64,000 nt of DNA from Pseudoxanthomonas jiangsuensis. Its GTDB lineage: Bacteria > Pseudomonadota > Gammaproteobacteria > Xanthomonadales > Xanthomonadaceae. The stretch lies in NCBI RefSeq assembly GCF_010093185.1, contig NZ_PDWL01000004.1, forward strand, positions 118,192 through 182,191, in the 5' to 3' direction. Shown in pieces: positions 54,497-63,069 of the stretch. Position 1 is the stretch's first letter, and every line of letters starts with the position of its first letter. A program made the translations under genes and the position numbers. The notes under the pieces are model-generated. The model searched no databases and was not told the origin of the DNA. It saw only the letters and a list, made by a program, of their open reading frames with translations.

Positions 54497-56917
54497 GTGC
54501 CACGACGCCACGCGCCGGACGACATCGAAGACTTCGACGACGACCACGCCGCTCCGGCATGGCGCCGGCACCTGCTCACCGCGGTGCTGGCCGGCGCGGC
54601 GCTGGCCGTCGGCTTCCTCGTGCCGTACATGCTGTACCTGAACCATCAGGTCAGCGAGCGCTTCGGCGCCCTGCAGTGGCAGATCCCGACCCGGGTGTAC
54701 GCCCGCCCTTTGCAGCTGCAGCCGGGGCTGGCGCTGGATACGCGCACCCTGCGCACCGAGCTGGACGCGGCCGGCTACCAGGAGGACGACAGCGGCGAAC
54801 GCCAGGGGAGCTACCGCGCGGACGACGCCCGCTTCGTCATCTCCAGCCGCGGCTACACCGACATCGACGGCCCGGTGCCGGCGCGGCGGATCGAGGTGAC
54901 CCTGTCCGGCGGTCGGGTCGCCGGCCTGCGCGACGCCGCCGACCGCAAGGCGGTCAAGTCGGCGCGCCTGGACCCGGCGCGGATCGCCACCCTCTACGGC
55001 CAGCGCCAGGAGGAGCGGCGGCTGGTGCGGGTGGAGGAGGTGCCCGAACTGCTGGTCACCGGCCTGCAGGCGGTGGAGGACCGCGACTTCGCCGACCACC
55101 ACGGCATCGACGTGCCGGGCATGGCCCGCGCCCTGCTGGTCAACCTGCGCTCGGGCGAGAAGAAGCAGGGCGCCTCCACCCTGACCCAGCAGCTGGCCCG
55201 CAGCGGCCTGCTCGGGATCGGCAAGGAGCAGACCTGGACCCGCAAGTTCAACGAGATCCTGTACGCGATCATCCTCGAGGCGCGCTACGACAAGCGCACG
55301 ATCCTGGAGACCTACCTCAACCAGGTCTACCTGGGCCAGCGCGGCGGCCAGGCGATCCACGGCGTGGCCTCCGGCGCCGAGTTCTGGTTCGGCCGCGACC
55401 TGGACGAGCTGACCACCGAGCAGACCGCCCTGCTGATCGGCCTGGTCAAGGGCCCGTCCTACTACGATCCGCGCAAGCACCCGCAGCGCGCGCTGGAGCG
55501 GCGCAACATCGCCCTGTCGATGCTGCACGCCACCGGCCTGATCGACGACGCCGAGCTGGATCGCGCGCGCAAGGCGCCGCTGGGGGTCACGAAGAACGCC
55601 GGTGTGGCCGCGGCCAACCGCTTCCCCGCCTACATCGACCTGGTCCGCCGCCAGCTGGCCACGGACTACCCGGAAAGCGCCCTGCAGGGCGCCGGCCTGA
55701 GCGTGCTCACCGGCATGTCGCCTTCGGCCCAGGCCTACGCCGAGGGCGCGGTGGCGCGCACCCTGGAAGCGCTGCAGACCGGCAAGCGGCCGCCGCTGGA
55801 GGCGGCGGTGGTGGTTACCGACACCCATGCCGGCGACGTGCTGGCGGTGGTCGGCGGCCGCGACTTCGACACTCACGGCTTCAACCGCGCGGTCGAGGCC
55901 AGGCGTCCGGTCGGCTCGCTGCTCAAGCCCTACGTCTACCTGCTGGCGCTGGCCCAGCCGCAGCGCTGGTCGCTGGCCAGCTTCGTCGAGGACGCGCCGG
56001 TCACCGTGCAGCTCTCGCGCGGCCGCAAGTGGCAGCCGGACAACGCCGACAACCGCAGCCACGGCACCGTGCGCCTGGTCGATGCGCTGGCCCATTCCTA
56101 CAACCAGGCCACGGTGCGGATCGGCATGCAGGTCGGGCCGGAACGGCTGGCGCAGCTGGCCAAGGTCCTGGCCGGGATCGAGGCCGAGCCCAATCCCGCG
56201 CTGATCCTGGGCGCCACCGACCAGAGCCCGTACGCGATGGCGCAGCTGTACCAGTTCCTGGCGTCGGGCGGGGAGATCCAGCCGCTGCGCGCGGTGCGCG
56301 GCGTGCTCGACCCGCAGGGCCGCCTGCTCAAGCGCTACGACACCGCGCCGGCGCCGGCCCAGGAGGGCGACTCGATCGCCGCCAACCTGGTCACCGTGGC
56401 CCTGCAGGAGACCGTCACCGGCGGCACCGCGCGCGCGCTGCTGCGCGATGGCCTGGGCCGGCTGTCGCCGGCCGGCAAGACCGGCACCAGCAACGACGGC
56501 CGCGACAGCTGGTACGCCGGCTACACCGGCGACCACCTGGCGGTGGTGTGGATGGGCAACGACGAAAACAAGCAGACCGGCCTGTACGGCGCCACCGGCG
56601 CGATGCGGATCTGGTCCGGCCTGTTCGCGCGCCTGCCCAGCTCGCCGCTGCGGGTGGCCGACAAGGGCCTGGACTGGCAGTGGGTCGAGGGCCAGGGCTC
56701 CTACGCCACCGACGCCGACTGCCCGGGCGCGCGCCGCTTCGCCTTCGTCGCCGGCGCGGCGCCGGCCTACGCGCCCTGCGCGCCGGCCTGGCCCGACGGC
56801 GCGCCGGCCGAAGATGGCGAGCAGGCGCAGGGCGAGGGCTTCTGGCAACGCCTGTTCGGCCGCCGCCCCGCCGCAACTGAACAACCCGCCCAGGCTCCCG
56901 CGCCGCCTGCGCCATAA
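54497..56917 (+). CDS. mrcB: Penicillin-binding protein 1B (bifunctional transglycosylase/transpeptidase)
   Basis: Polymerises lipid II and cross-links peptidoglycan in the periplasm. 806 residues from GTG 54497; a -10-like TAGACT (54463-54468) upstream makes the ATG at 54437 unlikely. Short acidic cytoplasmic tail, one membrane helix (about 27-50), a UvrB-like UB2H region, then the GT51 domain with Glu194 in AVEDRDF and KQGASTLTQQLARS, and the transpeptidase domain with Ser474 (GSLLKPY), SYN (HSYNQATV) and Lys661-Thr-Gly (AGKTGTSNDG). The C-terminal ~30 residues are Ala/Pro rich. The TAA shares one base with the next ATG, coupling it to a TPR-like lipoprotein gene. Confidence 0.96.
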   Translation: MPRRHAPDDIEDFDDDHAAPAWRRHLLTAVLAGAALAVGFLVPYMLYLNHQVSERFGALQWQIPTRVYARPLQLQPGLALDTRTLRTELDAAGYQEDDSGERQGSYRADDARFVISSRGYTDIDGPVPARRIEVTLSGGRVAGLRDAADRKAVKSARLDPARIATLYGQRQEERRLVRVEEVPELLVTGLQAVEDRDFADHHGIDVPGMARALLVNLRSGEKKQGASTLTQQLARSGLLGIGKEQTWTRKFNEILYAIILEARYDKRTILETYLNQVYLGQRGGQAIHGVASGAEFWFGRDLDELTTEQTALLIGLVKGPSYYDPRKHPQRALERRNIALSMLHATGLIDDAELDRARKAPLGVTKNAGVAAANRFPAYIDLVRRQLATDYPESALQGAGLSVLTGMSPSAQAYAEGAVARTLEALQTGKRPPLEAAVVVTDTHAGDVLAVVGGRDFDTHGFNRAVEARRPVGSLLKPYVYLLALAQPQRWSLASFVEDAPVTVQLSRGRKWQPDNADNRSHGTVRLVDALAHSYNQATVRIGMQVGPERLAQLAKVLAGIEAEPNPALILGATDQSPYAMAQLYQFLASGGEIQPLRAVRGVLDPQGRLLKRYDTAPAPAQEGDSIAANLVTVALQETVTGGTARALLRDGLGRLSPAGKTGTSNDGRDSWYAGYTGDHLAVVWMGNDENKQTGLYGATGAMRIWSGLFARLPSSPLRVADKGLDWQWVEGQGSYATDADCPGARRFAFVAGAAPAYAPCAPAWPDGAPAEDGEQAQGEGFWQRLFGRRPAATEQPAQAPAPPAP

Positions 56918-57456
56918 TGTCCGGCATGAAGCCCCTGATCCGATCCTGCGCGCCGCTCGCCGCGCTGTGCCTGCTCGTCTCCCTGCTGTCCGCCTGCGGC
57001 CCGGTCGTGGTCCCGCCGCCGCCCGCGCCGGGGATCAGTCCGCAGCAGAGGCTGGCCGCGGTCCACGCCGCCGCCGGCGCCGAGGACACCGAGTTGAACG
57101 TACAGCCCCTGCGCGATCCGCAGGTCGAGGACCTGCGCGAGCAGGCCGCGCGCGCGTTGGCCGCCGGCGACGCCGAGGCCGCCGGCGAGGCCTTGAACCA
57201 GGCCCTGCTGGTGGTCCCTGACGATCCGGCCGTGCTCCAGGAGCGCGCCGAGGTAGCCCTGCTGCAGGCCCAGTACGAGCGCGCCGAGACCCTGGCCCGC
57301 CGCGCCTACGACGTCGGCTCGAAGGTCGGCCCGCTGTGCCGCCGGCACTGGGCCACGATCGAACAGTCGCGGCTGGCCCGCGACCAGGCCGAGAACGCGG
57401 CCTCGGCCCAGGCCCAGCTGCGCACCTGCACCGTGCCGGGCGTGACCCGGTACTGA
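56917..57456 (+). CDS. TPR-like lipoprotein downstream of mrcB
   Basis: 179 residues. Signal peptide ending in the lipobox LLSAC, so Cys27 would be acylated; Gly at +2 predicts outer-membrane sorting. After a proline-rich linker (VVVPPPPAPG) comes a ~100-residue TPR-like helical domain (AARALAAGDAEAAGEALNQALLVVPDDPAVLQERAEVALLQAQYERAE split into two units). The ATG at 56917 overlaps the mrcB stop (TAATG); ATG 56926 is an alternative. Outer-membrane lipoproteins with TPRs next to PBP1B are reminiscent of LpoB-type activators, though LpoB itself is different in sequence; this role is an inference from position. Confidence 0.78.
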   Translation: MSGMKPLIRSCAPLAALCLLVSLLSACGPVVVPPPPAPGISPQQRLAAVHAAAGAEDTELNVQPLRDPQVEDLREQAARALAAGDAEAAGEALNQALLVVPDDPAVLQERAEVALLQAQYERAETLARRAYDVGSKVGPLCRRHWATIEQSRLARDQAENAASAQAQLRTCTVPGVTRY

Positions 57457-57520
57457 GCGGCCGCGGGCGCGGCCTCGCGCCGCGCCCGTCCGTTCGCGTC
57501 CCGCTCCGTCCGCCGCCGCC

Positions 57521-59599
57521 ATGTCCGTGCTCGCCAACGCCAGCGTCGAGGCCCTCAGCGAAGGCGGGGCGCTGGCCGCGCGCCTGGAAGGCTTCGTCGC
57601 CCGCCCGGCGCAGCAGCGCCTGACCGCGGCGGTGGCCGAGGCCTTCGACCGGCGCGAGGCCCTGCTGGCCGAGGCCGGCACCGGCACCGGCAAGACCTAC
57701 GCCTACCTGGTGCCGGCCCTGCTGTCGGGGCTGAAGACGATTGTCTCCACCGGCACCCGCGCCCTCCAGGACCAGCTCTACCACCGCGACCTGCCGCGGG
57801 TGCGCGAGGCCCTGGGTACCGGCCTGCGCAGCGCCCTGCTCAAGGGCCGCGCCAACTACCTGTGCCATTACCGGCTCAACCAGGCGAAAGGAAGCGACTT
57901 GACGCTTCCGGGGACACGGGGCGACGCCCGCTTCGCCAGTCCCGAGCAGGCCAGCCAGTTCCAGCGCATCGTCGCCTGGGCCGGGCGCACCCGCGCCGGC
58001 GACATGGCCGAGCTGGAAGGTCTGGCCGACGATTCGCCGCTGTTGCCGCTGGTCACCTCCACGGTCGACAACTGCCTGGGCAGCGAGTGCCCGTTCTACG
58101 AGGAGTGCTTCGTGGTCCAGGCGCGCCAGCGCGCGCAGGCCGCCGACCTGGTGGTGGTCAACCACCACCTGCTGCTGGCCGACCTGGCGCTCAAGCAGGA
58201 AGGCTTCGGCGAGATCCTGCCCGGCGCGCAGGCGTTCGTGATCGACGAGGCGCACCAGCTGCCGGAGCTGGCCGCCAGCTTCTTCGGCGAAGGCTTCCGC
58301 ATGCGCCAGATCCAGGAGCTGGGCCGCGACTGCCTGGCCGAGTGCAAGCAGACCACAGGCGCGCTGGCGGTGCTGCAGGCCCCGGCGCGGGCGCTGGAGC
58401 AGAGCCTGCGCGAACTGCGCGCGGCGATGGAGGCGTTGCCGCCGCGCGGCACCCGCTACCGTGCCCTGACCCTGCCGGCGGTGAGCGACGGCTTCGACGT
58501 GCTGGCCGACGCGCTGGGCGTGCTGGAAGAGGCGATGGCGCCGCTGGCGGAGACCTCGCCGGGCTTCGCCGCCTGCGTCGCCCGCGCCCGCGACCTGGGC
58601 GAGCGGCTGGGCCGCTGGCGCGACGGCGACGCGGCCTCCGACGCCTTCGCCGGCGAAGAGGAGGCACGCGACGCGGACGGCCAGGCCTCGCTGCTGGCGG
58701 CGGTGGCCGGCGAGGGCGGCGATCCGGCCGATGCGCAGGCGCTGGCCAAGGCCGCCGCGCGCGGCGGCGAGGTCTACTGGTACGAGCTCAGCGCGCGCGG
58801 CTTCCGCTGCCAGCGCACGCCGCTGGACGTGTCGGCGCCCTTGCGCCAGCAGCGCGAGCAGTCGCGCGCGGCCTGGGTGTTCACCTCGGCCACCCTGGCG
58901 GTGGGCGGCGGCTTCCAGCACGTGGGCCGCAAGCTGGGGCTGTTCGATCCGGAGACGCTGCTGGAGCCGAGCCCGTTCGACTGGCCGCGGCAGGCCCTGT
59001 GCTACCTGCCGCGCAACCTGCCGGAGCCGAACCAGCGCGATTTCGGCGCCGCGATGCTGGCGGCGGTGCGGCCGGTGCTGGAGGCTTCCGGCGGGCGCGC
59101 GTTCCTGCTGTTTGCCTCCTTGCGCGCGCTGCGCGAGGCGGCGGCGGCGCTGGAGGGGGCGCCGTGGCCGCTGTTCGTGCAGGGCACCGCGCCCAAGGGC
59201 GAGCTGCTGCAGCGCTTCCGCGCCTCGGGCAACGGCGTTTTGCTGGGCTCGGCCAGTTTCCGCGAGGGGGTGGACGTGGCCGGCGATGCGCTGAGCGTGG
59301 TGGTGATCGACAAGCTGCCGTTCGCGGCGCCGGACGACCCGGTGTTCGAGGCGCGGCTGGAGGCGGTGCGGCGGCGCGGCGGCAATCCGTTCCGCGACGA
59401 GCAGCTGCCGCAGGCGGTGATCGCGCTGAAGCAGGGCGTGGGGCGGCTGATCCGCACCGAATCGGACCGCGGGGTGCTGGTGCTGTGCGATCCGCGGATC
59501 ACGGGCAAGCCGTACGGGCGGGTGTTCATGCAGTCCCTGCCGCAGTTCGCGGTGACCCGGCGGATCGAGGACGTGCAGCTGTTCTTCGCGCGGGGGTAG
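57521..59599 (+). CDS. yoaA: ATP-dependent DNA helicase YoaA (DinG/XPD-like)
   Basis: 692 residues. Walker A EAGTGTGKT (Gly53-Thr59), an iron-sulfur cluster formed by Cys115, Cys185, Cys190 and Cys196 (YLCHY, DNCLGSECPFYEEC), and DEAH (Asp242-His245, VIDEAHQL). C-terminal helicase motifs include WVFTSATLA, GSASFREGVDVAGD and QGVGRLIRTESDRG. Members unwind DNA 5'-3' and help repair damaged replication forks; E. coli YoaA works with HolC. Length fits YoaA (636) better than DinG (716) with a short extension. It lies 64 bases after the lipoprotein gene. A 590-base repeat-filled gap follows. Confidence 0.93.
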   Translation: MSVLANASVEALSEGGALAARLEGFVARPAQQRLTAAVAEAFDRREALLAEAGTGTGKTYAYLVPALLSGLKTIVSTGTRALQDQLYHRDLPRVREALGTGLRSALLKGRANYLCHYRLNQAKGSDLTLPGTRGDARFASPEQASQFQRIVAWAGRTRAGDMAELEGLADDSPLLPLVTSTVDNCLGSECPFYEECFVVQARQRAQAADLVVVNHHLLLADLALKQEGFGEILPGAQAFVIDEAHQLPELAASFFGEGFRMRQIQELGRDCLAECKQTTGALAVLQAPARALEQSLRELRAAMEALPPRGTRYRALTLPAVSDGFDVLADALGVLEEAMAPLAETSPGFAACVARARDLGERLGRWRDGDAASDAFAGEEEARDADGQASLLAAVAGEGGDPADAQALAKAAARGGEVYWYELSARGFRCQRTPLDVSAPLRQQREQSRAAWVFTSATLAVGGGFQHVGRKLGLFDPETLLEPSPFDWPRQALCYLPRNLPEPNQRDFGAAMLAAVRPVLEASGGRAFLLFASLRALREAAAALEGAPWPLFVQGTAPKGELLQRFRASGNGVLLGSASFREGVDVAGDALSVVVIDKLPFAAPDDPVFEARLEAVRRRGGNPFRDEQLPQAVIALKQGVGRLIRTESDRGVLVLCDPRITGKPYGRVFMQSLPQFAVTRRIEDVQLFFARG

Positions 59600-59639
59600 G
59601 TGCGGGATTGCCGGCGGCTGCCATGTGCCCGCTCGGATG

Positions 59640-59884
59640 GTTCCGCGCGGGCATGATCGAACGGCGGCAACGGCAACGGCAGGAGCATCGGGTTGCGCCG
59701 GCTTCGGAGGGGGTCCGCCGTCACATGGGGGATGGACCACCCCTCGGGACGACATCCTGTCTTTACTCGGGGCCGTGGCACATCCATGTGCCACTTGGTC
59801 CATCCCCCATGCGACGGCGGACGCTCGTGCGTCGGGATCGGGACTTCTTCCCTCCGTCGTCCCGGCGTTCGCCGGGAACGACGG
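59640..59884. repeat. Family C inverted-repeat element with REP-like tail
   Basis: Perfect or near-perfect 27-bp arms (59713-59739 and 59796-59822, 26 of 27 matching) starting GTCCGCCGTCACATGG. In the centre is a perfect 9-bp cruciform GTGGCACAT / ATGTGCCAC with 2 nt between. Upstream, GCCGGCTTCGGAGGGGG is shared with the right half of copy A4. Downstream, GTCCCGGCGTTCGCCGGGA is the REP-like motif flanking copy A3. Confidence 0.8.
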
Positions 59885-59898
59885 GGTTGGGCAAGGCA

Positions 59899-60091
59899 AG
59901 CCGAAGCCTGAAGAGCAGAAGCACTAGAAGCGGTGAACTCGATGCCCGCAGAGGCCGCCGTGCCTTGGGTCTGCGGTGCAAGTGGCACAGGGACGTGCCA
60001 CGGCCGTGAGTTGCGGGCAGGACGCCCGCCCGAGCGGTGCACCGCAGACCCAAGGCACGGCGGCCCAGACCGAAGTCAGCGCTTTTGCTTC
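59899..60091. repeat. Family B inverted-repeat element, copy B2
   Basis: About 193 bp, starting CCGAAGCCTGAAGAGCAGAAG and closing with CAGCGCTTTTGCTTC. The 24-bp outer arms are perfect (59957-59980 and 60038-60061, GCCGTGCCTTGGG and complement). Nested hairpins are GTGGCAC-AGGGAC-GTGCCAC and GCGGGC-AGGAC-GCCCGC. It lies between yoaA and tsaB and is a close match to B1 at 33001. Confidence 0.88.
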
Positions 60092-60190
60092 ACCGGCCTT
60101 CGCAGGAACCGATGGCTCGTCTCGCACCTGTCGGCCAGGCATCGCCCATCGTTTACCCTTTGCCTCCGCCATCGCCGCCGTCCGTATCCC

Positions 60191-60898
60191 ATGAAGCTGC
60201 TCGCCTTCGAAACCTCCACCGAGGCCTGTTCGGTCGCGCTGTACCTGGACGGGGAGGTGCGCGAGCGCTACGAGGTGGCGCCGCGGCGGCATGCCGAACT
60301 CGCCCTGCCGTTCGCCGATGCCCTGCTGGCCGAGGCCGGGGTGGCGCGGGCACAGCTGGATGCGATCGCGGTGGGCCGCGGTCCGGGCGCCTTCACCGGC
60401 GTGCGCCTGGCGATCGCCCTGGCCCAGGGCGTGGCGCTAGCGCTGGGCCGGCCGGTGGTGCCGGTCTCGACCCTGGCGGTGCTGGCAGCCGGGGCGCCGG
60501 GCGAGGGCGCGGCGCGTATCCTGGCGGCGATCGACGCGCGCATGGGCGAGGTCTACGTGGGCGCGTTCGGCCGCGAAGGCGCGGACGTGCTGGTGCCGCT
60601 GGCGCCGGAGCGGGTGCTGCCGCCGGAGGCGTTCGAGCTGGCGGAGGACGGTGAAGCCTGGCAGGGCGTGGGCACAGGCTTCGCCGCCGGCGATGGCGTG
60701 CTGGCCCGGCGGCTGGAGGGGCGCCTGCAGGCGGTCGATGCCGCCGCCCTGCCGCGCGCGGCCGACCTGGCGCGGCTGGCCGCGGCGGCCTTCGCCCGCG
60801 GCGAGGCGGTGGCGCCCGAGCGCGCCGAGCCGGCCTACCTGCGCGACAACGTCGCCCTGACCCTGGTCGAGCAGCAGGCGCTGCGCGCGGCGAAATAG
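60191..60898 (+). CDS. tsaB: tRNA threonylcarbamoyladenosine biosynthesis protein TsaB
   Basis: 235 residues. MKLLAFETSTEACSVAL start, RHAELALPFADALLAEAG, and GRGPGAFTGVRLAIALAQGVALAL with the ASKHA nucleotide-fold features; the later AAIDARMGEVYVGAF segment is also family-typical. TsaB pairs with TsaD and TsaE to make t6A on ANN-decoding tRNAs. It is the degenerate paralogue of TsaD and lacks the metal-binding histidines. The ATG at 60191 begins the conserved region. Family B repeat DNA lies 100 bases upstream. Confidence 0.95.
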   Translation: MKLLAFETSTEACSVALYLDGEVRERYEVAPRRHAELALPFADALLAEAGVARAQLDAIAVGRGPGAFTGVRLAIALAQGVALALGRPVVPVSTLAVLAAGAPGEGAARILAAIDARMGEVYVGAFGREGADVLVPLAPERVLPPEAFELAEDGEAWQGVGTGFAAGDGVLARRLEGRLQAVDAAALPRAADLARLAAAAFARGEAVAPERAEPAYLRDNVALTLVEQQALRAAK

Positions 60899-61112
60899 CG
60901 CCGGCCATGGATCGCGCCGGCGCCGAGCCGGTCGGTCCAGGCACGGCCGGAGCCCCCGGGCGCCGGCTTCCATACGGGTCCGCCGGGCCGATGTGGCAAA
61001 ATCGCCGCCCACGCCGCCGCCCGACGTCCCATGCCGCTTCCGCCTGTTCCGTCCACGACGCTCCGCGCCGCCGCCCCTGGCCGCGCGCCGGCCGCCGCCG
61101 CGGACGCCTGAG

Positions 61113-61493
61113 ATGGCCGACGAGACCGGCCACCTGCCGCGCGGCCCCGGCCGGATCCTCAAGGCCACCCGCTGGTCCCTGCAGGGCCTGGCCGCGGCCT
61201 GGCTGCACGAGTCCTCCTTCCGCCTGGAGGTCTACCTGTTCGTGGTCCTGGCGCCGCTGGCCCTGTGGCTGGGCGCGGACGGGATCGAGCGCGCCCTGCT
61301 GGTGGCGCCGATGCTGCTGGTGATGGCCGCCGAGCTGCTGAACTCGGCGGTGGAGGCGGTGATCGAGCGCTACGGCGCCGAGTACCACGAGCTGGCCGGC
61401 CGGGCCAAGGACATGGGCTCGGCGGCGGTGTTCGTGCTGATGCTCAACGTGCTGCTGTGCTGGGGCCTGGTCCTCGGCCCGCGGCTGATCTGA
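61113..61493 (+). CDS. dgkA: Diacylglycerol kinase (prokaryotic DgkA)
   Basis: 126 residues, three membrane helices. DgkA signatures: LKATRWSLQGLAAAWLHESSFRLEVYLF region with the conserved Glu in HESSFRLE, AAELLNSAVEAVIER and GRAKDMGSAAVFV. Phosphorylates diacylglycerol released during membrane-derived oligosaccharide or lipid turnover, returning it to phosphatidate. The ATG at 61113 gives the normal ~120-residue length; a longer in-frame start would add a proline-rich stretch. TerC follows after 28 bases, suggesting co-transcription. Confidence 0.95.
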   Translation: MADETGHLPRGPGRILKATRWSLQGLAAAWLHESSFRLEVYLFVVLAPLALWLGADGIERALLVAPMLLVMAAELLNSAVEAVIERYGAEYHELAGRAKDMGSAAVFVLMLNVLLCWGLVLGPRLI

Positions 61494-61521
61494 AGAAGAA
61501 TCCGAAGAAGCAGGAAACCCC

Positions 61522-62271
61522 ATGAACCTTGAATTCCTGGCCGACCCCAACGTCTGGCTGACCCTGGTGACCCTGAGCGCGCTGGAGATCGTGCTGGGTA
61601 TCGACAACCTGGTGTTCATCTCGATCGCCGTCGGCCGGCTGCCGCAGGAGCAGCGCGCGTTCGCCCGCCGCTTCGGCATCGCGGTGGCCTGCATCACCCG
61701 GATCGGCCTGCTGGTGTCGCTGGCGTTCCTGGCGCGGATGCAGAACGACCTGTTCTCGGTGGCCGGGATGGGCATCTCCATCCGCGACCTGATCCTGATC
61801 CTGGGCGGCGCCTTCCTGCTGGTGAAGGGCGCGATGGAGATCCGCGAGCTGATCACCGGCGGCGAGGACGAGGATCCGCGCACCACCAAGAGCTCGCAGG
61901 TGTTCTGGATGGTGATCGCGCAGATCGCGGTGATCGACATCGTGTTCTCGCTGGACTCGGTGATCACCGCGGTGGGCATCGCCGAGCACATCCCGGTGAT
62001 GATCTTCGCGATCCTGCTGGCGGTGGCGATCATGCTGCTGGCGGCCAACCCGCTGGGCCGCTTCATCGACGCCAACCCGACCATCAAGATGCTGGCGCTG
62101 GCCTTCATCCTGCTGATCGGCGTGGTCCTGATCCTGGACGGCGTGGAGGTGCACGTGCCCAAGCCGTACATCTACTTCGCCATGGCCTTCTCGGTGCTGG
62201 TGGAGACGCTCAACCTGTTCATGCGCCGCAACGCCGCGCGCAAGCACGTGCCGGGCGCCGGCGAGTTCTGA
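61522..62271 (+). CDS. TerC-family integral membrane protein
   Basis: 249 residues, about seven membrane helices. TerC motifs: ALEIVLGIDNLVFISIAVGRLP with the acidic metal-binding residues, and IAVIDIVFSLDSVITAVGIAEH. This is the short YgdQ/YoaE-like N-terminal TerC type without CBS domains. The family includes manganese exporters (MntX/Alx) and tellurite-linked proteins; manganese or other metal export is the most likely role, not proven here. No yybP-ykoY (manganese) riboswitch is seen in the 28-base gap to dgkA. Confidence 0.92.
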   Translation: MNLEFLADPNVWLTLVTLSALEIVLGIDNLVFISIAVGRLPQEQRAFARRFGIAVACITRIGLLVSLAFLARMQNDLFSVAGMGISIRDLILILGGAFLLVKGAMEIRELITGGEDEDPRTTKSSQVFWMVIAQIAVIDIVFSLDSVITAVGIAEHIPVMIFAILLAVAIMLLAANPLGRFIDANPTIKMLALAFILLIGVVLILDGVEVHVPKPYIYFAMAFSVLVETLNLFMRRNAARKHVPGAGEF

Positions 62272-62391
62272 GCCGCGGCGCCCGGCCTCCGTGCCGGGCT
62301 CCGCAGGGACGGCCCGGCATCGCTTGCGCGGTGTCCGGGCCGGTGCTGGAATGGCCCGCCGGCCTCGCGCCGCAGAACCAGGAGCCGTGCC

Positions 62392-63054
62392 ATGCAAGCG
62401 ATCCTCCGCAGGTGGTTGGCCGTGGCGGCCGCGCTGGCCTTCGCCGCCGCGCTGTCGGGTTGCGGCTACAACGCGATCCAGCAGAAGGACGAGGCGGTCA
62501 AGGCCGGCTGGTCGGAAGTGCTCAACCAGTACCAGCGCCGCGCCGACCTGGTGCCGAACCTGGTGGCCACGGTCAAGGGCTACGCCGCCCACGAGAGCCA
62601 GGTGCTGACCGAGGTGACCGAGGCCCGCGCCCGGGTCGGCCAGCTCCAGGTCAACGCCGACGACCCCGCCTCTTTGCAGCAGTTCCAGGCCGCCCAGGGC
62701 CAGCTGTCCTCGGCCCTGGGCCGGCTGCTGGTGGTCAGCGAGAACTACCCGACGCTGAAGGCCGACCAGTCCTTCCGCGACCTGCAGGCGCAGCTGGAAG
62801 GCACCGAGAACCGGATCACCGTGGCCCGCGGCCGCTACATCGCCACGGTCCAGGACTACAACACCTACGTGCGCTCGTTCCCGCAGGTGATCACCGCCAA
62901 GGTCTTCGGCTACGGGCAGAAGCCGAACTTCAGCGTCGAGAACGAGGCCCAGATCCAGCGTGCGCCGGCGGTCGATTTCGGCACCCCGGCGCCGGCCGCG
63001 CCGCAACCGCAGAGCCCGCCGCAGGCGCCGCCCGCACCCGCGCCGGGCGGCTGA
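62392..63054 (+). CDS. LemA-family lipoprotein
   Basis: 220 residues. Signal peptide with lipobox ALSGC (Cys23), so this LemA paralogue is a lipoprotein rather than a transmembrane protein like that at 30152. LemA core: GYNAIQQKDEAVKAGWSEVLNQYQRRADLVPNLVATVKGYA in pieces (WSEVLNQYQRRADLVPNLV), LEGTENRITVARGRYIATVQDYN and RSFPQVITAKVFGYGQKPNF. The C-terminal 30 residues are Pro/Gln/Ala rich. The TPM-domain gene follows after 15 bases; LemA-TPM (YgcG) pairs are common and may act in membrane or cell-envelope maintenance. Confidence 0.93.
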   Translation: MQAILRRWLAVAAALAFAAALSGCGYNAIQQKDEAVKAGWSEVLNQYQRRADLVPNLVATVKGYAAHESQVLTEVTEARARVGQLQVNADDPASLQQFQAAQGQLSSALGRLLVVSENYPTLKADQSFRDLQAQLEGTENRITVARGRYIATVQDYNTYVRSFPQVITAKVFGYGQKPNFSVENEAQIQRAPAVDFGTPAPAAPQPQSPPQAPPAPAPGG

Positions 63055-63069
63055 GCGCGGCGCCCGGCG

